Assembly: GCA_016278415.1 (NCBI GenBank)
Contig: JADQBV010000063.1
Span: 1-7,613 of the forward strand
Source: Halanaerobiales bacterium
Lineage (GTDB): Bacteria; Bacillota_F; Halanaerobiia; Halanaerobiales; DTU029
Length of the DNA: 7,613 nucleotides
Direction of reading: 5' to 3'
Below are positions 5,420-7,613 of this stretch, one piece after another (the stretch's first letter is position 1; every line of letters starts with the position of its first letter). The notes under the pieces were generated by a model. That model saw nothing but the letters and a program-made list of their open reading frames with translations, made no database searches and was not told where the DNA came from. The position numbers were made by a program, and so were the translations under genes.

Positions 5420-5947
5420 ATGGTTAATAGTAATCAAACCCCTTGTCCCGATGGATTTCTATACACTATTGTCATTGGAGATACCTTATATAGTATAGCA
5501 AATAGGTATAACATTAGTGTGCAATCAATACTAAATGCAAATACAGGATTACAAGCAGATAGATTACAAATTGGTCAACAAATATGTATACCAGCTACAC
5601 CCCCTGTTCAAGAAGAATGTCCAGGGAGACTATACACCATTCAGCCAGGTGATACATTAATTGAAATCGCTAGGCGTTTCGGTTATACACTTGATGCCCT
5701 TATATCCATAAATCCAGGTGTAAATCCTAACAATTTACGTGTTGGGGAAGAAATTTGTCTACCTCCTTCCCCTGGTGGAGGTCCATTTCCTTGTTATGGT
5801 GGTTCCATCTACAGAATTAAACCCGGAGATACTTTATTCAGTATTGCAAGGCAATATGGTGTAACATTAGAACAGATAATAACAGCCAATCCACAATTAG
5901 ATGCTAATAATTTAATAATAGGGGATCCCGTTTGTATCCCTAGATAA
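5420..5947 (+). CDS. Triple-LysM protein with cysteine-bracketed repeats
   Basis: A 175-residue protein made almost only of three LysM peptidoglycan- or chitin-type glycan-binding repeats, at about residues 14-58, 72-115 and 131-174. Each has the pattern YxIxxGDTLxxIAxxY/F, a loop, NP/NT, then LxxGxxICIP. There is no catalytic domain, signal peptide or membrane segment. A cysteine lies just before and near the end of each repeat (9/56, 67/113, 125/172), suggesting one disulfide per domain. The linkers are Pro- and Gly-rich. The start at 5420 is preferred because AAAAGGAG lies nine bases upstream; starting at 5396 would add eight residues but lacks a ribosome binding site. LysM proteins without signals are common among spore coat and cortex proteins of Bacillota, such as SafA-like proteins. 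A spore-envelope or extracellular wall-binding role is therefore an inference. The gene is monocistronic and ends at a clear terminator. Confidence 0.9.
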   Translation: MVNSNQTPCPDGFLYTIVIGDTLYSIANRYNISVQSILNANTGLQADRLQIGQQICIPATPPVQEECPGRLYTIQPGDTLIEIARRFGYTLDALISINPGVNPNNLRVGEEICLPPSPGGGPFPCYGGSIYRIKPGDTLFSIARQYGVTLEQIITANPQLDANNLIIGDPVCIPR

Positions 5948-5951
5948 CTTA

Positions 5952-5990
5952 AACAAACCCATCCTCCATATATAGGGTGGGTTGTTTGTT
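5952..5990 (+). terminator. Rho-independent terminator after the LysM gene, probably bidirectional
   Basis: CCCATCC (5958-5964) pairs with GGGTGGG (5975-5981) over seven pairs, one of them T:G, around a 10-base loop. It is followed on the plus strand by TTGTTTGTT and on the minus strand by TTTGTTT, so it can stop both the LysM transcript and the oncoming metallopeptidase transcript. The flanking AACAAA and TTTGTT can extend the stem past a three-base bulge. A second A/T-only perfect hairpin (ACAAAAA 5995-6001, TTTTTGT 6005-6011) follows closely and may assist. Confidence 0.8.
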
Positions 5991-6067
5991 AAAAACAAAA
6001 AAGATTTTTGTATAAAATCAATTATCAGTGTATAAGCGCTATCATCATTAATCTCTAATAGAAATCA

Positions 6068-6793
6068 TTATATTGTTAACAAATTACCATTAATCTTTAA
6101 CCAGTCTTGCCTATCCTGGTAGTCAGATATAATTAATTCTACCAAATTCCAGTATTCTTTAGAATGATTAGGGTGTACTAAATGGGCAAGCTCATGAACA
6201 ACCAAGTAATCAAGTACTGACATCGGGGCCATTATCAGTTTCCAATTAAAATTTATATTACCCATGGAACTACAGCTGCCCCACCTCTTTCTCTGTTTTT
6301 TTATCCTGACAAGTGCAGGTTCCACACCAATTCTATCCTTAAAAATATTAATCCTTTTGTTTATAACTAGGCCAGCATGATTTTTATACCATACTACTAA
6401 AGCATTTCTGATTATCTGTCTCCGCTCCTCTTTCTTTATATTGTAATCTACAGTGATCAGAAAAAAATCGTATTTAAATACCACTTTAGTTCTTTTACAG
6501 TTTTTTACTTCTTTAATTTTAATTTTATAATACTCACCTAAATAAAGTATCTCTTCTCCTGTTATAAATTCTAAGGGTTTCGGTTCAGGTTTTATTTCTT
6601 TAACCTCTTCCAGTTTTTTGATTATCCAAGAACTCTTTTTTATTATTACTTCCTGAATTTTCTGCTGAGAAATCCTTTTCGGTGCCCGGATCAATAAACC
6701 CTTTTCAGGTCTAATCTCTAGACCAAGAGTCTTTCTATTAGAACGAATAATCGTATATTCTAAAGTTTGATTATTAATTTTAATTTTTTCCAT
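6068..6793 (-). CDS. YgjP-type (DUF45, M48-like) zinc metallopeptidase
   Basis: A 241-residue cytoplasmic protein of the YgjP/WSS1-like metallohydrolase family, at the family's usual length. The C-terminal catalytic segment has KRWGSCSSMGNINFNWKL (about 169-186), then the zinc-binding VVHELAHLVHPNHSKEYW (198-215): His200, His204 and probably His210 hold zinc and Glu201 is the catalytic base. The N-terminal half (SNRKTLGLEIRPEKGLLIRAPK at about 18-39) is the conserved beta-rich YgjP domain. There is no signal peptide or membrane segment. The biological substrate of bacterial YgjP is not well established; relation to WSS1/SprT-type proteases hints at protein or DNA-protein-crosslink processing, which is inference. 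The ATG follows AGAGGA at a slightly long spacing of about 11 bases. It lies 104 bp downstream of recQ on the same strand; a candidate promoter in that gap suggests it may also be transcribed alone. Confidence 0.92.
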   Translation of the reverse strand: MEKIKINNQTLEYTIIRSNRKTLGLEIRPEKGLLIRAPKRISQQKIQEVIIKKSSWIIKKLEEVKEIKPEPKPLEFITGEEILYLGEYYKIKIKEVKNCKRTKVVFKYDFFLITVDYNIKKEERRQIIRNALVVWYKNHAGLVINKRINIFKDRIGVEPALVRIKKQRKRWGSCSSMGNINFNWKLIMAPMSVLDYLVVHELAHLVHPNHSKEYWNLVELIISDYQDRQDWLKINGNLLTI

Positions 6794-6831
6794 ATATCAG
6801 TGTGTCCTCTATTATTTATTAATTCTCTTTT

Positions 6832-6860
6832 TTATTATTTCTCTTAAAAATAACAGTCAA
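6832..6860 (-). promoter_or_regulatory. Candidate promoter of the YgjP-type gene
   Basis: On the minus strand TTGACT (6860-6855) matches the -35 consensus at five of six positions. At 17 bases downstream is TAATAA; at 15 bases AATAAT, which is closer to consensus but short-spaced. The position, about 40 bases before the start codon, is suitable. Confidence 0.38.
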
Positions 6861-6897
6861 ATAATTCATTTTTATAATATTATCCAATACACCTATA

Positions 6898-7613
6898 TTA
6901 GGATTCCTGCTTACATAGTACTGCCTTTATAGCTGTATAACTCACTTCTCCTGGTAGGGCCTCTTTGATAGGTTTCAATTTATCACTACCTTGTTCTTCA
7001 ATAGCTAAGAGTATTTCTTCATGATATTCATCTGGAATTAAGAAATCAATATCAATATCTAAACCTTCTTTTTTACACTTGAAAATATGATTTTCAATAG
7101 TAATATTACTAAGATCCCTCTCATCTGCTATCTCTTTTATGCTTTTTCCTGACTTAAATAACTTATAGGTAAGTAAATGACTATTTCTACTTCCATTTTT
7201 TGATGAGGACTTTTTCACAACCTTGAGATTATTATTCGTATCAAGGTCATTATCCTCAACGTATTCCTTAATTAATTTAATAAATTGTCCACCATATTTT
7301 TTATATTTAACCTCTCCCACACCAGTTATTCTTAGCATAGAACTTTCATTGGTAGGGAAATATTGGCTCATTTCTCGCAAAGTACTATCATGGAATATAA
7401 CATAAGGTGGGACATTATCTTTATCTGCAAGATCTTTTCTCAAAGTCCTTAAGATTTCAAACAGTTCATTATCACTAGTGATTTTATGCTGTTTTGCTTC
7501 TACCCTCTGCTCAACTTTTTCTTCACCCTTTAGCACTTTGTACGATATATTATTAAGCTGTACTACTGAATATTTACCCTCTGTCAAGCTCAAATAACCA
7601 TCAGCAGCAAGCA
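6898..7613 (-). CDS. recQ: C-terminal part of RecQ DNA helicase (5' end outside window)
   Basis: The reading frame is open to the right edge. Codons beyond the TTG at 7593 read LAADGY, continuing LSLTEGKYSVVQL, the winged-helix (RQC) end of RecQ, so that TTG is internal and not a start. After it comes an HRDC domain (ELFEILRTLRKDLA to YGGQFIKLI, about 70 residues), a charged linker with KKSSSKNGS, and a C-terminal helix-turn-helix domain (LLTYKLFKSGKSIKEIADERDLSNITIENHIFKC) like that of B. subtilis-type and long clostridial RecQ proteins. The helicase core with Walker motifs and zinc-binding cysteines is outside the window. RecQ unwinds DNA 3' to 5' in recombination and fork repair; HRDC aids binding of structured DNA. 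The stop TAA is at 6900-6898, with no clear terminator before the next gene, so read-through into the metallopeptidase gene is possible. Confidence 0.92.
   Translation of the reverse strand, partial: LAADGYLSLTEGKYSVVQLNNISYKVLKGEEKVEQRVEAKQHKITSDNELFEILRTLRKDLADKDNVPPYVIFHDSTLREMSQYFPTNESSMLRITGVGEVKYKKYGGQFIKLIKEYVEDNDLDTNNNLKVVKKSSSKNGSRNSHLLTYKLFKSGKSIKEIADERDLSNITIENHIFKCKKEGLDIDIDFLIPDEYHEEILLAIEEQGSDKLKPIKEALPGEVSYTAIKAVLCKQES

Noticed and set aside
7591..7593. TTG as start codon of the rightmost gene
   Set aside because: The frame continues upstream as LAADGY, matching the RecQ winged-helix domain, so the gene is cut by the window edge rather than starting here.

Overview
The window is AT-rich DNA from a bacterium that is most plausibly an anaerobic, low-GC Bacillota. 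A Halanaerobiales- or Clostridia-type host is an inference from gene content and style: a RecQ with HRDC and HTH tail, a signal-less triple-LysM protein, a UxuB/mannitol-dehydrogenase-like oxidoreductase of about 540 residues beside a PfkB kinase, and strong GGAGG-type ribosome binding sites. No rRNA, tRNA, CRISPR array or intact mobile element is visible. Two genes are cut by the window edges.

Layout, left to right. (1) Positions 1-53 hold the first 17 complete codons of a minus-strand translational GTPase. It has a GTG start and a P-loop beginning HVDAG, resembling the TetM/EF-G-like ribosomal protection family. (2) Positions 268-2942 hold a minus-strand pair, a long-chain polyol/hexuronate dehydrogenase followed by a PfkB sugar kinase, with a strong hairpin between them. 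(3) Positions 3085-3513 are a minus-strand GNAT acetyltransferase. (4) Positions 3514-3807 are a divergent intergenic region with candidate promoters for both sides and a terminator-like hairpin next to what may be the end of a decayed insertion sequence. (5) Positions 3808-4698 are a plus-strand exported M23 (LytM/lysostaphin-type) peptidase. (6) Positions 4784-5224 are a second minus-strand GNAT acetyltransferase, related to the first at its C-terminus. (7) Positions 5420-5947 are a plus-strand protein of three LysM repeats, each bracketed by cysteines, followed by a good bidirectional terminator. (8) Positions 6068-6793 are a minus-strand YgjP-type zinc metallopeptidase. (9) From 6898 to the right edge is the C-terminal part of RecQ helicase, minus strand.

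The clearest functional link is the dehydrogenase-kinase pair, which reads as a two-gene module for oxidising or reducing a sugar acid or polyol and then phosphorylating a sugar. The M23 peptidase and the LysM protein are both cell-wall or spore-envelope type proteins, but they are separated by a gene on the other strand and are not an operon. The remaining genes look like ordinary housekeeping or accessory single genes. I found no convincing new multi-gene system. The points most worth checking are the cut-off TetM-like GTPase, the cysteine-bracketed LysM protein, the altered acetyl-CoA loop of the second GNAT protein and the possible insertion-sequence scar.
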